A DNA stretch of 64,000 nucleotides, taken from positions 478,519 to 542,518 of the forward strand of contig NZ_JAMGSL010000005.1 of assembly GCF_025195125.1 (NCBI RefSeq), in the 5' to 3' direction. Below, one piece after another: positions 44,358 through 55,211 of this stretch. The notes beneath the pieces were generated by a model that ran no database searches, was not told the DNA's origin, and saw only the letters and a program-made list of their open reading frames with translations. This stretch comes from Streptomyces sp. Je 1-79. Its GTDB lineage: Bacteria; Actinomycetota; Actinomycetes; Streptomycetales; Streptomycetaceae. Made by a program: the position numbers and the translations under genes. Numbering within the stretch: position 1 is the first letter of the stretch; each line of letters starts with the position of its first letter.

Positions 44358-44870
44358 GCCTCGCCTCCTTCGGGGGCGCGGCGCAGCGGGCGTCGCGGAG
44401 TCGTACGGCGGGGGACCGGGGCGTACGCGAAGGACGCGCCCGATCGCCTCTGATCAGCGGGTTTCGTGGGTGTGGCGGGTTCCGGGGGTTGGCCGGAGCC
44501 GTCTGGTCCGCCGCCGCGCCGGGTGTTGGCGGCGCGGGTGCGGACGGTACGGGAGCGGCGGCGCCGGGCGGCCGTGCGCGGACGGCGTACGGCGGAACGG
44601 CAGGTGCGGACCGCGGGGCGGAGCCGGTCGGTCGCCCGCCGCGCCGGATGGGACGTGGGGCGGTGGGGCCTGCCGCACGGGCTGCGGCGCCGGGACTCGC
44701 CGGAGGGCCAGTCGGTCACCCGTCGCAGCGGATGCGGAGCGGGTGCCGCCGGTGTCCTGCGGAGGTGCAGTGCGTTCACGGCGAGCTTCTTCCGGCGATC
44801 GGCCCTGCCAAGGGCCTGTCATGTGTCCAAAAGGCCTGACTTCAAGCCTTAGCATCCGATATCTGAGCCG
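44358..44870 (-). promoter_or_regulatory. GC-rich leader of the glycan operon, no clear gene
   Basis: About 510 bases without a gene I can support. A minus-strand frame 44354-44779 ends in a GTGA overlap with the GT2 gene but is Arg/Pro-rich and lacks protein features. A possible promoter for the operon lies at the far end: TTGACG at 44874-44869 (minus) with TAAGGC 17 bases on (44851-44846). If used, the leader would be almost 500 bases. Confidence 0.4.
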
Positions 44871-45677
44871 TCAAGCGCGAGGGGCCCGTTCCGCCCGCTT
44901 GACGGGACGCGGCGACGGCGCCATCCGGTGCAGGGCGTTGTGCGGGCGCTCCTCGAGCAGCCCGCCCAGGATGCGTGCACCGTCACGGACCGTGCGGGCG
45001 TGCGACGGGCCGTCGCGGCGCGGCAGTTCGAGGCTCGGCACCTCGGCGATCCGCAGCCCGTAGTGCAGGGCGTGGGTGACCAGTTCGGCGCCCATCTCGA
45101 CGCCGTCCTCCCGCAGGTCGAGGAGGTCCACGAAGCCACGGCGGAAGGCGCAGAACCCGTACCAGAGATCGGTCAGATGTTGACCGTACAACTGCCTGGC
45201 GACGCGCAGCAGCGCGCTGTGTCCGAGCCTGCGCAGGAGCGGGTAGTCGGCGAAGTCGCCGCCTGCGATGAAGCGGGAGCCCTTGACGAAGTCGTACCCG
45301 CTCTCCAGGTAGTGCAGGTAGTGCGGGATCTCCTTGGGGGACATGCTGCCGTCGGCCCCCATCAGCACGATGTGCTCCCCGGTGGCGGCGAGCAGCCCCG
45401 CGTGCGGGATGTCGCCCGCCGCGCTGTTCCACGGCCCGAGCGTGCGTACGGTCACGGAACCGCCGGGCGGGCCGGCGTGTCGGTCGGTCTCCGTCGTCGT
45501 GTCGCCGTTCGCGCGCCCGACCAGGACGACCTCGCGGACGTCGGCGGGCACCTGCTCCAGCAGCCAGGCGGTGTCGCGGTCCCCGGGGCGCACCGGAATC
45601 ACCAGACTCACCGTGCGGTTGTCCGCCTCCGGCGTGTGGTCGGTCGACCGGCGCATCGGATGTGGCCCGTTACCCAT
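44871..45677 (-). CDS. Glycosyltransferase family 2, second copy
   Basis: A 268-residue GT-A transferase. TVSLVIPVRPGDRDTAWLLE is the first strand, VLMGADGSMSP carries the metal-binding acid position, and DLWYGFCAFRRGFVDLLDL is the acceptor loop of dolichyl-phosphate-sugar-synthase-like GT2 proteins. It is on the same strand as the operon but separated by about 510 bases, so it probably belongs to the same pathway with its own promoter. AGAAGG lies before ATG 45677. Confidence 0.85.
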   Translation of the reverse strand: MGNGPHPMRRSTDHTPEADNRTVSLVIPVRPGDRDTAWLLEQVPADVREVVLVGRANGDTTTETDRHAGPPGGSVTVRTLGPWNSAAGDIPHAGLLAATGEHIVLMGADGSMSPKEIPHYLHYLESGYDFVKGSRFIAGGDFADYPLLRRLGHSALLRVARQLYGQHLTDLWYGFCAFRRGFVDLLDLREDGVEMGAELVTHALHYGLRIAEVPSLELPRRDGPSHARTVRDGARILGGLLEERPHNALHRMAPSPRPVKRAERAPRA

Positions 45678-45798
45678 CGGTACGGCCTTCTTTCCGGAAA
45701 CCGAGAGTGACTTTCAGCATCCTTCCCCGAACGCCGCCCCGTCAAGCCGCGCCCTCTCCGTCAGTGCATCGAAGTCTCCACGGGATTACCATGCGTTC

Positions 45799-47622
45799 AT
45801 GGCAGGGCGAATTGAGGACTACGCCCTCATCGGTGATCTGGAGACGGCTGCCCTTATCGGGACGGACGGGGCTGTCGACTGGTGGTGTGCGCCCCGATTC
45901 GACTCGCCCGCCTGTTTCGCCGCGCTCCTGGGGGACGAATCCCACGGGCAATGGAGTCTGGCGCCGGTCGGAAATCGTCCCTGCAATCGGCGGAGTTATC
46001 GCGGTGATTCCCTGGTCCTGGAATCGGTCTGGGAATCCGTCTCGGGAACCGTGCGCATCACCGACTTCATGCCGCCACGCCAACGGACGCCGCAGATCAT
46101 CAGGTTGGTCGAAGGCGTCGCCGGACGCGTCGACCTGCACGGCGAGTTGAGGATGCGCTTCAACCACGGCAGCGTGATGCCCTGGTCGCGACGGGTCGAC
46201 AGCCGTACGGTCGCGATCGTGGCCGGCCCGGACGCGGCCCATCTGCGCTGCGGCCCCGGCGCCGAGATCACCGTCACCGACGAACGCATCACGCTCGACG
46301 TGTCGGTGACGGCGGGTCAGAGCGTGTCCTTCGCCCTCGGCTGGAGCCCCTCCCACGCGGCGGCGCCCCCGGCGCCCGACGTGGAAGGTGAATTGACCCG
46401 CACGCTCGCCTTCTGGGACGAATGGACCTCACATCTCCGCTATGACGGACCGCATCGCGAAGCCGTCATCCGATCGCTCGTCACCCTCAAGGCCCTCACC
46501 TACGAACCGACCGGCGGCGTCATCGCCGCGGCCACCGCCTCGCTCCCCGAATACATCGGGGGGCAACGGAATTGGGACTATCGGTTCTGCTGGCTGCGCG
46601 ACTCCACCTTCACCCTTTCCTGTCTGCTGCGCAGCGGATACCGCCGCGAGGCCCTCGCCTGGAAGGACTGGCTCGTCCGGGCCGTCGCGGGCGACCCCGC
46701 CGATCTCCAGCCGCTCTACGGTGTGGGAGGCCAGCGCAACCTCCCCGAGATACGTGCCGACTGGCTGCCCGGCTACGAGGGTTCCCGGCCGGTCCGGTTC
46801 GGCAACGCGGCCGTCGACCAGTTCCAACTGGACATCTACGGCGAGGTGCTGAGCACGATCTACTCGGCCGTACGCGCAGGAGTCGCCATCGACCCGCATG
46901 TGTGGAGCCTGATGGCCTCGCTCCTGGAGTACGTCGAGAAGCGCTGGCAGGAGCCGGACGAGGGCATCTGGGAAGTGCGCGGCCCCCGCCGCCACTTCGT
47001 CCACTCCAAGATCATGGCCTGGGTCGCCGCCGACCGCGCCCTGCGCCTCGCCCGCGTCGCCGGCCTGCGTACCTCCGTCCGGCGCTGGCAGGCCATGCGC
47101 CGCGATCTGCGCAACGAGGTCTGCGCGCGCGGCTGGAGCGACGAGCAGCAGTCGTTCGTGCAGTACTACGGAGCCGGCCGCATCGACGCCACCGCCCTGC
47201 TGATCCCCCGGCTCGGATTCCTCCCCGCGTCCGACCCGCGCGTTCTGAGCACGGTCGAGGCGATGGGCCGGCTCGACGACCGGGGTTTCATACGCAGGTA
47301 CGCGGACGTGGACAACGGCGAGGTGCACGAGGTGGACGGTCTGGACGGCGCCGAGGGAGCCTTCCTGGCCTGCACGTTCTGGTACGCCGACGCCCTGTCG
47401 ATGACGGGACGCCAGGCCGAGGCCCGGACCGCCTTCGAGCGGGTCCTCGACATCCGCAACGACGTCGGCCTGCTCGCCGAGGAGTGGGATCCGCACACGG
47501 GACGCCAGCTGGGGAACACGCCCCAGGCGCTCAGCCACGTCGCCCTGGTGAACACGGCGTTCACCCTCTTCGGAACGCGCCGCCACGATCGCTCACCCAC
47601 GGGACGGTCCGCTGTGGCATGA
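45799..47622 (+). CDS. GH15 glucoamylase/trehalase-like glycosidase
   Basis: A 607-residue family 15 glycoside hydrolase of the actinobacterial trehalase/glucoamylase type. An N-terminal beta domain (1-215, starting RIEDYALIGDLETAALIGTDG) precedes an (alpha/alpha)6 barrel with NWDYRFCWLRDSTFTLSCLL, PDEGIWEVRG (proposed general acid Glu), and AEEWDPHTGRQLGNTPQAL (proposed base Glu). There is no signal peptide, so it acts in the cytoplasm, e.g. on trehalose or maltooligosaccharides. ATG 45799 directly precedes the conserved IEDYALIGD motif; upstream is not protein-like. It is divergent from the GT2 gene. Confidence 0.92.
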   Translation: MAGRIEDYALIGDLETAALIGTDGAVDWWCAPRFDSPACFAALLGDESHGQWSLAPVGNRPCNRRSYRGDSLVLESVWESVSGTVRITDFMPPRQRTPQIIRLVEGVAGRVDLHGELRMRFNHGSVMPWSRRVDSRTVAIVAGPDAAHLRCGPGAEITVTDERITLDVSVTAGQSVSFALGWSPSHAAAPPAPDVEGELTRTLAFWDEWTSHLRYDGPHREAVIRSLVTLKALTYEPTGGVIAAATASLPEYIGGQRNWDYRFCWLRDSTFTLSCLLRSGYRREALAWKDWLVRAVAGDPADLQPLYGVGGQRNLPEIRADWLPGYEGSRPVRFGNAAVDQFQLDIYGEVLSTIYSAVRAGVAIDPHVWSLMASLLEYVEKRWQEPDEGIWEVRGPRRHFVHSKIMAWVAADRALRLARVAGLRTSVRRWQAMRRDLRNEVCARGWSDEQQSFVQYYGAGRIDATALLIPRLGFLPASDPRVLSTVEAMGRLDDRGFIRRYADVDNGEVHEVDGLDGAEGAFLACTFWYADALSMTGRQAEARTAFERVLDIRNDVGLLAEEWDPHTGRQLGNTPQALSHVALVNTAFTLFGTRRHDRSPTGRSAVA

Positions 47623-47713
47623 TCCCGCCGGCATCCCCCCGGCATGCCCGCTCGGCGATTCGTTCGGGTGCGTCCAGCGGGCGGGCGGGAGCACGCCGGG
47701 TTGGAATCGGAGC

Positions 47714-48757
47714 ATGGCTCCCTACGACAGGCTCCGCCCCGACGGCAGCCCGCGGCCGCTGGAGACCGGCACCTGGTGGTACGCCTCCGTCGCCGGTGAG
47801 GCGGCCGACTCCTTCAGCACCCGCGTACGCAAGCGCATGCGGCACGCCTGCCTCGGCGCGGTCCTGCTCATGGCCGTGGTCTACGCCGGACTCGTCCTGA
47901 CCGCGACGGGCCAGCGCTGGGAGAACGCCGTCCTCGCCGGCCGGTTCACCGACGGAACGCTGGCCGCCGCCCACGAGGCGAACCGGACCCTCCAGCACGT
48001 CGCCGTCTACTCCCTCGCCATCGCCCTGATGATCCTGACCCTCATCGGCATGCTGCGACGCCGGCACGTGCTCACGGTGGCCGCCCTGGGCGCCGTCGCC
48101 GTCTCCCTCTTCCTCGCCGAGGTGCTCCAGCACGCGCTCCTGGCCCGCCCCGACCTGGTCGAGGCGCCGCCGCAGCTGAGCCACAACAGCTTCCCGAGCG
48201 GGCACGGCGCGATCGCGATGAGCGTGATGTCCGGCCTCGTCCTCGTCGTCCCGTACGGGCTGCGCGGCCTCGCCGTGGGCCTGTGCGCCCTGTGGGCGAC
48301 GGCCGTGAGCGCGTACAGCCTGGCCGCCGGATGGCACCGGCCGAGCGACCTGATCGGAGCCGACCTGCTCGTTCTCGCGGTGGCCTGCGGGCTCGTCGCG
48401 GTCCTCGCCCGCCGCGGCAAGGTCGCCCCCGCGCGCACACGCCGCTTCCCGCTGCGGACCCTCTTCGTGGTGGCACCCCTGTCCGCCGCCGCCGTGAGCG
48501 GCCTCGGCATCGGGCTCGTCCTGCTCGTCGACTCCATGTTCGTCCTGGAGCCGGCCGACCCGTCCGTCCCCCGCCTCGCCTACCAGGCCGGACAGGCGCT
48601 CGTCCTCGGGGCGGGCGCGGCGGCCACGCTCCTGCTGCTCGCCCTGATCCGCCACGTCGACCTGGGCGCCCGCCCCGTCCCGTACAAGATCACGGGCACC
48701 CTTTCCACCGAGCCGACAGGGCCCTTTCCCACCGAGGCCGATCACGAGATATCTTGA
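47714..48757 (+). CDS. PAP2-type membrane phosphatase
   Basis: A 347-residue membrane protein with about seven helices and a PAP2 core: SFPSGHGA (motif C2, catalytic His) and YSLAAGWHRPSD (motif C3). Motif C1, normally K-x6-RP, is degenerate here (QHALLARP; no Lys at the expected place). It may dephosphorylate a lipid phosphate such as undecaprenyl pyrophosphate or phosphatidic acid, but the missing Lys makes the activity less sure. It lies 91 bases after GH15, with isocitrate dehydrogenase 45 bases downstream. Confidence 0.85.
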   Translation: MAPYDRLRPDGSPRPLETGTWWYASVAGEAADSFSTRVRKRMRHACLGAVLLMAVVYAGLVLTATGQRWENAVLAGRFTDGTLAAAHEANRTLQHVAVYSLAIALMILTLIGMLRRRHVLTVAALGAVAVSLFLAEVLQHALLARPDLVEAPPQLSHNSFPSGHGAIAMSVMSGLVLVVPYGLRGLAVGLCALWATAVSAYSLAAGWHRPSDLIGADLLVLAVACGLVAVLARRGKVAPARTRRFPLRTLFVVAPLSAAAVSGLGIGLVLLVDSMFVLEPADPSVPRLAYQAGQALVLGAGAAATLLLLALIRHVDLGARPVPYKITGTLSTEPTGPFPTEADHEIS

Positions 48758-51022
<2,265 letters not shown>

Positions 51023-51040
51023 TCGCGGAACGACAGCTGA

Positions 51041-51075
51041 ACCGCCCCGGCCGGAATTCCTCCGGCCGGGGCGGT
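51041..51075 (+). terminator. Rho-independent-like terminator after icd
   Basis: A perfect 15-base-pair stem (51041-51055 with 51061-51075) with a 5-base loop. Only a short pyrimidine tail follows (CCCGTC), as often in Streptomyces terminators. It lies 18 bases after the icd stop. Confidence 0.88.
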
Positions 51076-51118
51076 CCCGTCAGTGGCGGATGTGGCATTC
51101 GGGTGTGAACCTGGATGG

Positions 51119-51409
51119 ATGAGCTGGGCATCATGGACGACCCCCGGCGTCTACACCGGGCGCGGTGGGGTGCTCACCGACGAAGTCGGTGCGGTCACGG
51201 GCGACCTGACCGTGCACACCACCTGGGCAGATGGTGAAGCACGCGTAGCCGTGCAGTACAGCGGTGCCTCCGACTGGTTCACGATGGCGGGCAGTCCGGT
51301 GCCGTGCGCCTCCGAGGCGGAGAGCCGCGATCTCCATGAAGCCGCCGTCGAAGCCGTACGGGCGGGGCACGCGGCGACCCTGCCGTCCATGCCCCACCCT
51401 CCCGCATAG
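51119..51409 (+). CDS. Small hypothetical protein
   Basis: A 96-residue protein I do not recognise. It begins MSWASWTTPGVYTGRG and contains a DEVGAVTGDLTVHTTWADG stretch and a C-terminal helix with EAESRDLHEAAVEAVRAGHA, so a beta sheet followed by a helix is likely. No signal peptide, cysteine cluster or membrane helix is seen. ATG 51119 is preferred; an upstream in-frame GTG at 51083 lies 8 bases from the icd terminator. Codon usage is normal for the window, which supports a real gene. Confidence 0.65.
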   Translation: MSWASWTTPGVYTGRGGVLTDEVGAVTGDLTVHTTWADGEARVAVQYSGASDWFTMAGSPVPCASEAESRDLHEAAVEAVRAGHAATLPSMPHPPA

Positions 51410-51523
51410 CCGGCCTCGCGGCCCGGTAACCTCGCGACCTCGGCCACGAAGTGTTATGCGGCCCGCTCCCAGGGGTCTCCTCACGACGGGGACGGTCAGA
51501 CCCAGGCACAAGGAGCAGGGCAC

Positions 51524-53164
51524 ATGCACAGCGACGAGCGCGGCACCGCCGCACTGGTGGGCGCCGCCGTGGCCGGAGACGCGCACGCCGGTGAGCAGCT
51601 GATAGGCGCCTACCTTCCGCTGGTCTACAACATCGTCGGCCGCGCCCTCGACGGCCACGCGGACGTCGACGACGTCGTCCAGGAGACGATGGTCCGTGCC
51701 CTGGACGGCCTGCCCGGGCTGCGTGACCCCGCACGCTTCCGGTCCTGGCTCGTGGCCATCGCGATGAACCAGATACGCCGGCGCTGGCGCGAACGCCAGA
51801 GCGGCCCCGTCCCCGGCCTCGACCACGCGGCCGAGCTCGCCGACCCCGCCGGTGACTTCGTCGACCTGACCATCCTGCGGCTCGGTCTCTCCGGCCAGCG
51901 CCGCGAGGTCGCCGAGGCCACCCGCTGGCTCGACGAGAGCGACCGTGAGGTGCTCGCCCTGTGGTGGCTGGAGTCCGGCGGTGAGCTCAGCCGCGCGGAG
52001 CTCGCCGATGCCCTGGCGATCACCCCCGCGCACGCGGCCGTCCGCGTCCAGCGGATGAAGGAGCGCCTGGAGACCGCCCGGGAGGTCGTCCACGCCCTGG
52101 CCGCACGGCCGTCCTGCGAGGAGCTGGCCCGGCTGACCGCCGACTGGGACGGCCACCCCTCCCCGCTCTGGCGCAAGCGCCTCGCCCGCCATGTGACGGA
52201 CTGCGCCAGGTGCCTGCCCACCCGCACGGACCTCGCCCCCGCCGAGGCCCTCCTGGTGGGCCTCGCGCTCGTTCCCCCGCTCCTGTTCTGGTCGGGGGCC
52301 CGCCCGGAGACCCAGGCCGCCGCCTGGGCGGCGGACGCTCCGGCCCCGGACCCCCACGCGGGCACGGGAGCCGACACTGCCTCGTCCATAGCCTCGCCGG
52401 CCGATCCGGCGGGCACGACCTCGGCCTCGCCGGCCGATCCGGCGGCGGGCCAGGCCGCCGCCGGGCCGATGGAGGGCGGCCGGGACGGCCTCGCGCCCCT
52501 GAACCCCGACCCGTCCCCGATCGCGTCCGGGCCGGGTACGAGCGGGGCGGCCGGCGGCTCCCTGCGACGGGCCTGGGTCGCCGGAGCCGTGGCCCTCGGC
52601 GTACTCGGCGGGATCATCCTGCTCGTACCGTCCGAGCCGGAGGCGCGCGAGCCCGCGCCGCCCGCCACCCCCGCCGCGGCGCCGCCCCCGGCACCGACGA
52701 CCACGCCCCCGCCGAGCCCCACCACCCCCGCACCGGCCCCGACCACGCCGTCCCCGACGCCCACGCCGACGCGGACGGCCACCCCGGAGGAGCGGCTGAA
52801 CCGCCTCGTCAACCAGCGCCGGGCGGAGGCGGGGTGTGCACCCCTCAGGAGCGACCCCCGGCTCGACCAGGCGGCCCGCGCCTACGCCCGGGACATGGTG
52901 CGGCGCGGCTACTACGCGCACAGCAGCCCCGAGGGCCGCTTCGCCGACGCGCGGATCTCGGGCGCCGGGTACTCCTGGTCCGCGTGGGCCGAGAACCTGG
53001 CGCGCGGCACGGCCGACCCGGCCGCCGTCTTCGACGGCTGGATGGACGGCTCGATGCACCAGGAGAACATGCTGAACTGCCGCTACCGCCACACCGGCGT
53101 CGCCGCCGTCCCCGGGCCCGACGGCACGGTGTGGGTACAGAAGCTGGCCACGCCGGCGTCCTGA
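51524..53164 (+). CDS. ECF-like sigma factor fused to zinc-finger, membrane and CAP domain
   Basis: A 546-residue fusion. Residues 10-85 are sigma region 2 (DVDDVVQETMVRALDGLPGL then FRSWLVAIAMNQIRRR) and about 130-190 sigma region 4 (LSRAELADALAITPAHAAV). A His223-x3-Cys227-x2-Cys230 motif like anti-sigma zinc fingers follows, then a hydrophobic stretch (239-257), an Ala/Pro-rich linker, one clear membrane helix (350-371), a Pro/Thr stalk and a CAP/SCP domain (424-546) with H (YYAHSSPEG), E (WAENLA) and H (MHQENML) conserved. AAGGAG precedes ATG 51524. A membrane-tethered sigma factor with an outer sensor is the simplest reading. If the 239-257 stretch also spans, the CAP domain would be inside. 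The facing gene also encodes a CAP protein. Confidence 0.88.
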   Translation: MHSDERGTAALVGAAVAGDAHAGEQLIGAYLPLVYNIVGRALDGHADVDDVVQETMVRALDGLPGLRDPARFRSWLVAIAMNQIRRRWRERQSGPVPGLDHAAELADPAGDFVDLTILRLGLSGQRREVAEATRWLDESDREVLALWWLESGGELSRAELADALAITPAHAAVRVQRMKERLETAREVVHALAARPSCEELARLTADWDGHPSPLWRKRLARHVTDCARCLPTRTDLAPAEALLVGLALVPPLLFWSGARPETQAAAWAADAPAPDPHAGTGADTASSIASPADPAGTTSASPADPAAGQAAAGPMEGGRDGLAPLNPDPSPIASGPGTSGAAGGSLRRAWVAGAVALGVLGGIILLVPSEPEAREPAPPATPAAAPPPAPTTTPPPSPTTPAPAPTTPSPTPTPTRTATPEERLNRLVNQRRAEAGCAPLRSDPRLDQAARAYARDMVRRGYYAHSSPEGRFADARISGAGYSWSAWAENLARGTADPAAVFDGWMDGSMHQENMLNCRYRHTGVAAVPGPDGTVWVQKLATPAS

Positions 53165-53192
53165 ACCCGCACCGCCGGACCGGACCGGCCGG

Positions 53193-54065
53193 TCAGCGCC
53201 GTGTGCCGAAGTTCTGCACCCACCAGGGCCCGTTGGACGTCAGGTTGACTCCCACGCCGACGTCCTTGAACGAGCAGTTGAGGATGTTGCGACGGTGCCC
53301 GTCGCTGTCCATCCAGTCCGCCATGGTCTGCGCGGGGGTCTTGGGGCCGCGGTGGATGTTCTCCGCCCAGCCGGCCCATGTGTACCCGGCCGCCGTCATC
53401 CGGTCGCCCGCGTCCCGGCCCTCGGGGGTGGTGTGGTCGTAGTAGTCGCGTTCCGCCATGTCGTCCGCGTGCGCCTGCGCCGATTCGTGCAGCCGGTCGT
53501 CGGCACGCAGCGGGCCGCAACCGGCCTTCTCCCGCTCCGTGTTGACGAGCGCCACGACCTGCTCGACCAAGGCCGCGACCCTCCCGCCACCGGCCGACTG
53601 CGGCGCCGGGGCCACCGCCTTCTCCGCGGCCGGTGCCCGGGCGGGGAGCGCCGAGGCCGGAGCGGACTCCTTCGCAGCCGGGGCGGCTGCCGGGGGCACG
53701 GACCGGGGCGCGGACGGTGGGGCGGAGGGCGTACCCCCTAGGGGGCCGGCGGCCTCGGCCGCGGGGGGCGAGGCGGGCGCGGGCGGGGACGCGGGTGCGG
53801 CGGAGGGCGAGGACCTCAGGGCGAGGGTCGCCACGTTCGTGAGGGTGGACTCCTCCGAACGGGTGCCCGCCCCGGACGGGCTCCCGAGGGAGGCCACGTA
53901 CGCCCCGGCGGCGACCGTGAGCACGGCCGTGGCCGTGCCCGCGAAGGTCACGGCCGTACGGAAGGACGGTGACCGGCGGGCGCGACGGCGCGCACGCCCC
54001 GTTCTGCGGTGCCGGCCGCCGGTGGGCCGCTGCTCCTCGGGGCTGTGCTCGTCGTGGTGGTGCAT
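53193..54065 (-). CDS. CAP/SCP-domain protein, exported
   Basis: A 290-residue protein. It has a His/Arg-rich N-terminus (MHHHDEHSPEE), a membrane or signal segment (about 38-60), an Ala/Pro/Ser-rich stalk (70-165) and a C-terminal CAP domain (about 168-290). CAP residues: YYDHTTPEG (His), GWAENIHRG (Glu), SDGHRRNILNC (His). It is a close relative of the CAP domain of the sigma fusion, which faces it tail-to-tail 28 bases away. CAP proteins bind or cut cell-wall material or lipids; the function here is unknown. GAGCGGAG precedes ATG 54065. Confidence 0.88.
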   Translation of the reverse strand: MHHHDEHSPEEQRPTGGRHRRTGRARRRARRSPSFRTAVTFAGTATAVLTVAAGAYVASLGSPSGAGTRSEESTLTNVATLALRSSPSAAPASPPAPASPPAAEAAGPLGGTPSAPPSAPRSVPPAAAPAAKESAPASALPARAPAAEKAVAPAPQSAGGGRVAALVEQVVALVNTEREKAGCGPLRADDRLHESAQAHADDMAERDYYDHTTPEGRDAGDRMTAAGYTWAGWAENIHRGPKTPAQTMADWMDSDGHRRNILNCSFKDVGVGVNLTSNGPWWVQNFGTRR

Positions 54066-54218
54066 GGGCTCCGCTCTCTTCTCCGAGGCGGCCGGACGGT
54101 CCGGCGCAGGGGAGAGCCGCCGGGGCGACGGTCACAAGACTCTCCGGTCCCGGACCTGCCGACACACCTCGTCAACCTGTCGCGTCACCCCGCCGAGTCA
54201 ACCCGTAGCGCCACCGCA

Positions 54219-55091
54219 TCACTCGTGCGGTACGACCGCCACCGGGCACGGGGCCAGATGCAGCGCGGCGTGCGCCACCGAACCGATCCGTGTCCCGATC
54301 GCCCCGCGCCGGGCCCGGCGCCCGACCACGAGGAGACGTGCGGCGCCCGAGGAGGAGAGCAGGACCTGCCCGGCGCTGCCGAGCTCCACGTGCTCCTTCA
54401 CCGGGACGTCGGGGTACCGCTCACGCCACGGTGCGAGCGCCTCGCGCAGCGCCTTCTCCTCGTACGGGACGAGCCCGCCGGCCTCGTCGGCCAGCGCCAT
54501 CGACCCCGGGCTGTAGGTGTACAGGGACGGCAGGTTCCAGGCCCGTACCGCCCGGACGGACGCTCCGCGCGCCGCCGCCGTGGCGAACGCGAAGCCCAGG
54601 GCGGGGGCGCTGTCCTCGGGCCCGCCGTGCTGGCCGACCACGATCTCTCCGCCCTCGGCTTCGGCCTCGTCCCCGTCGCGGGCGCGGACCGCCACCACCG
54701 GACGGGTGGCGCCCGCGATGATCTGCTGGCCGTAGGAGCCGAGCAGGAAACCGGCCAGCGCCCCGTACCCGCGCGAGCCGATGACGAGCATCTCGGCCCG
54801 CTCCTCGGTGCTCAGCAGCGCGGCGACCGGGGAGTCGGGCAGGATCTCGCCGGAGAGCTCGACGCCGGGACGGCGCCGGGCGATCGTCGACTCGGCCTCG
54901 CGGAGCACGTCACCGGCCATCTGCTGCTGGTGCGCCGGATCCTGCGCGAGCGGGAGGTCGAGCGGCTCCCACCGCCAGGCGTGGACCAGACGCAGGCCGG
55001 TCCCGCGGTGCAGCGCCTCACGCGCGGCCCAGTCGGCCGCGGCGAGACTCTCGGGCGAACCGTCCACTCCGGCGACGATCTCACGACTCAT
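54219..55091 (-). CDS. Universal stress protein, tandem UspA
   Basis: A 290-residue protein with two UspA domains (about 1-145 and 150-290). Each ends in a G-x2-G-x9-G-S/T type ATP-binding loop: GSRGYGALAGFLLGS in the first and GRRARRGAIGTRIGS in the second. There is no membrane segment. Such proteins respond to stress or dormancy. GGGAG precedes ATG 55091. It is not linked to an obvious operon; the next gene on the same strand starts 120 bases upstream. Confidence 0.93.
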   Translation of the reverse strand: MSREIVAGVDGSPESLAAADWAAREALHRGTGLRLVHAWRWEPLDLPLAQDPAHQQQMAGDVLREAESTIARRRPGVELSGEILPDSPVAALLSTEERAEMLVIGSRGYGALAGFLLGSYGQQIIAGATRPVVAVRARDGDEAEAEGGEIVVGQHGGPEDSAPALGFAFATAAARGASVRAVRAWNLPSLYTYSPGSMALADEAGGLVPYEEKALREALAPWRERYPDVPVKEHVELGSAGQVLLSSSGAARLLVVGRRARRGAIGTRIGSVAHAALHLAPCPVAVVPHE

Positions 55092-55211
55092 CAGGCTGTC
55101 TCCCTCACTCGATGGCGACTCCGGCCCGTCGACCGGCGCCTATCCCCTCCAGCTTGGGTCAAACGCCCGCGCGAGGAGAGGGCCGGAGGTCCCGACATGC
55201 CGGAGCGGACG

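Noticed and set aside
44354..44779. Minus-strand frame of 141 codons ending in a GTGA overlap with the GT2 gene
   Set aside because: The overlap imitates the operon style, but the product is about a quarter Arg, very Pro-rich, with no structure or family, and starts without a ribosome site. Kept as non-coding unless proteomics shows it.
51083..51118. GTG start for the small hypothetical gene
   Set aside because: It begins 8 bases after the terminator stem of icd and lacks a ribosome site; ATG 51119 is preferred.
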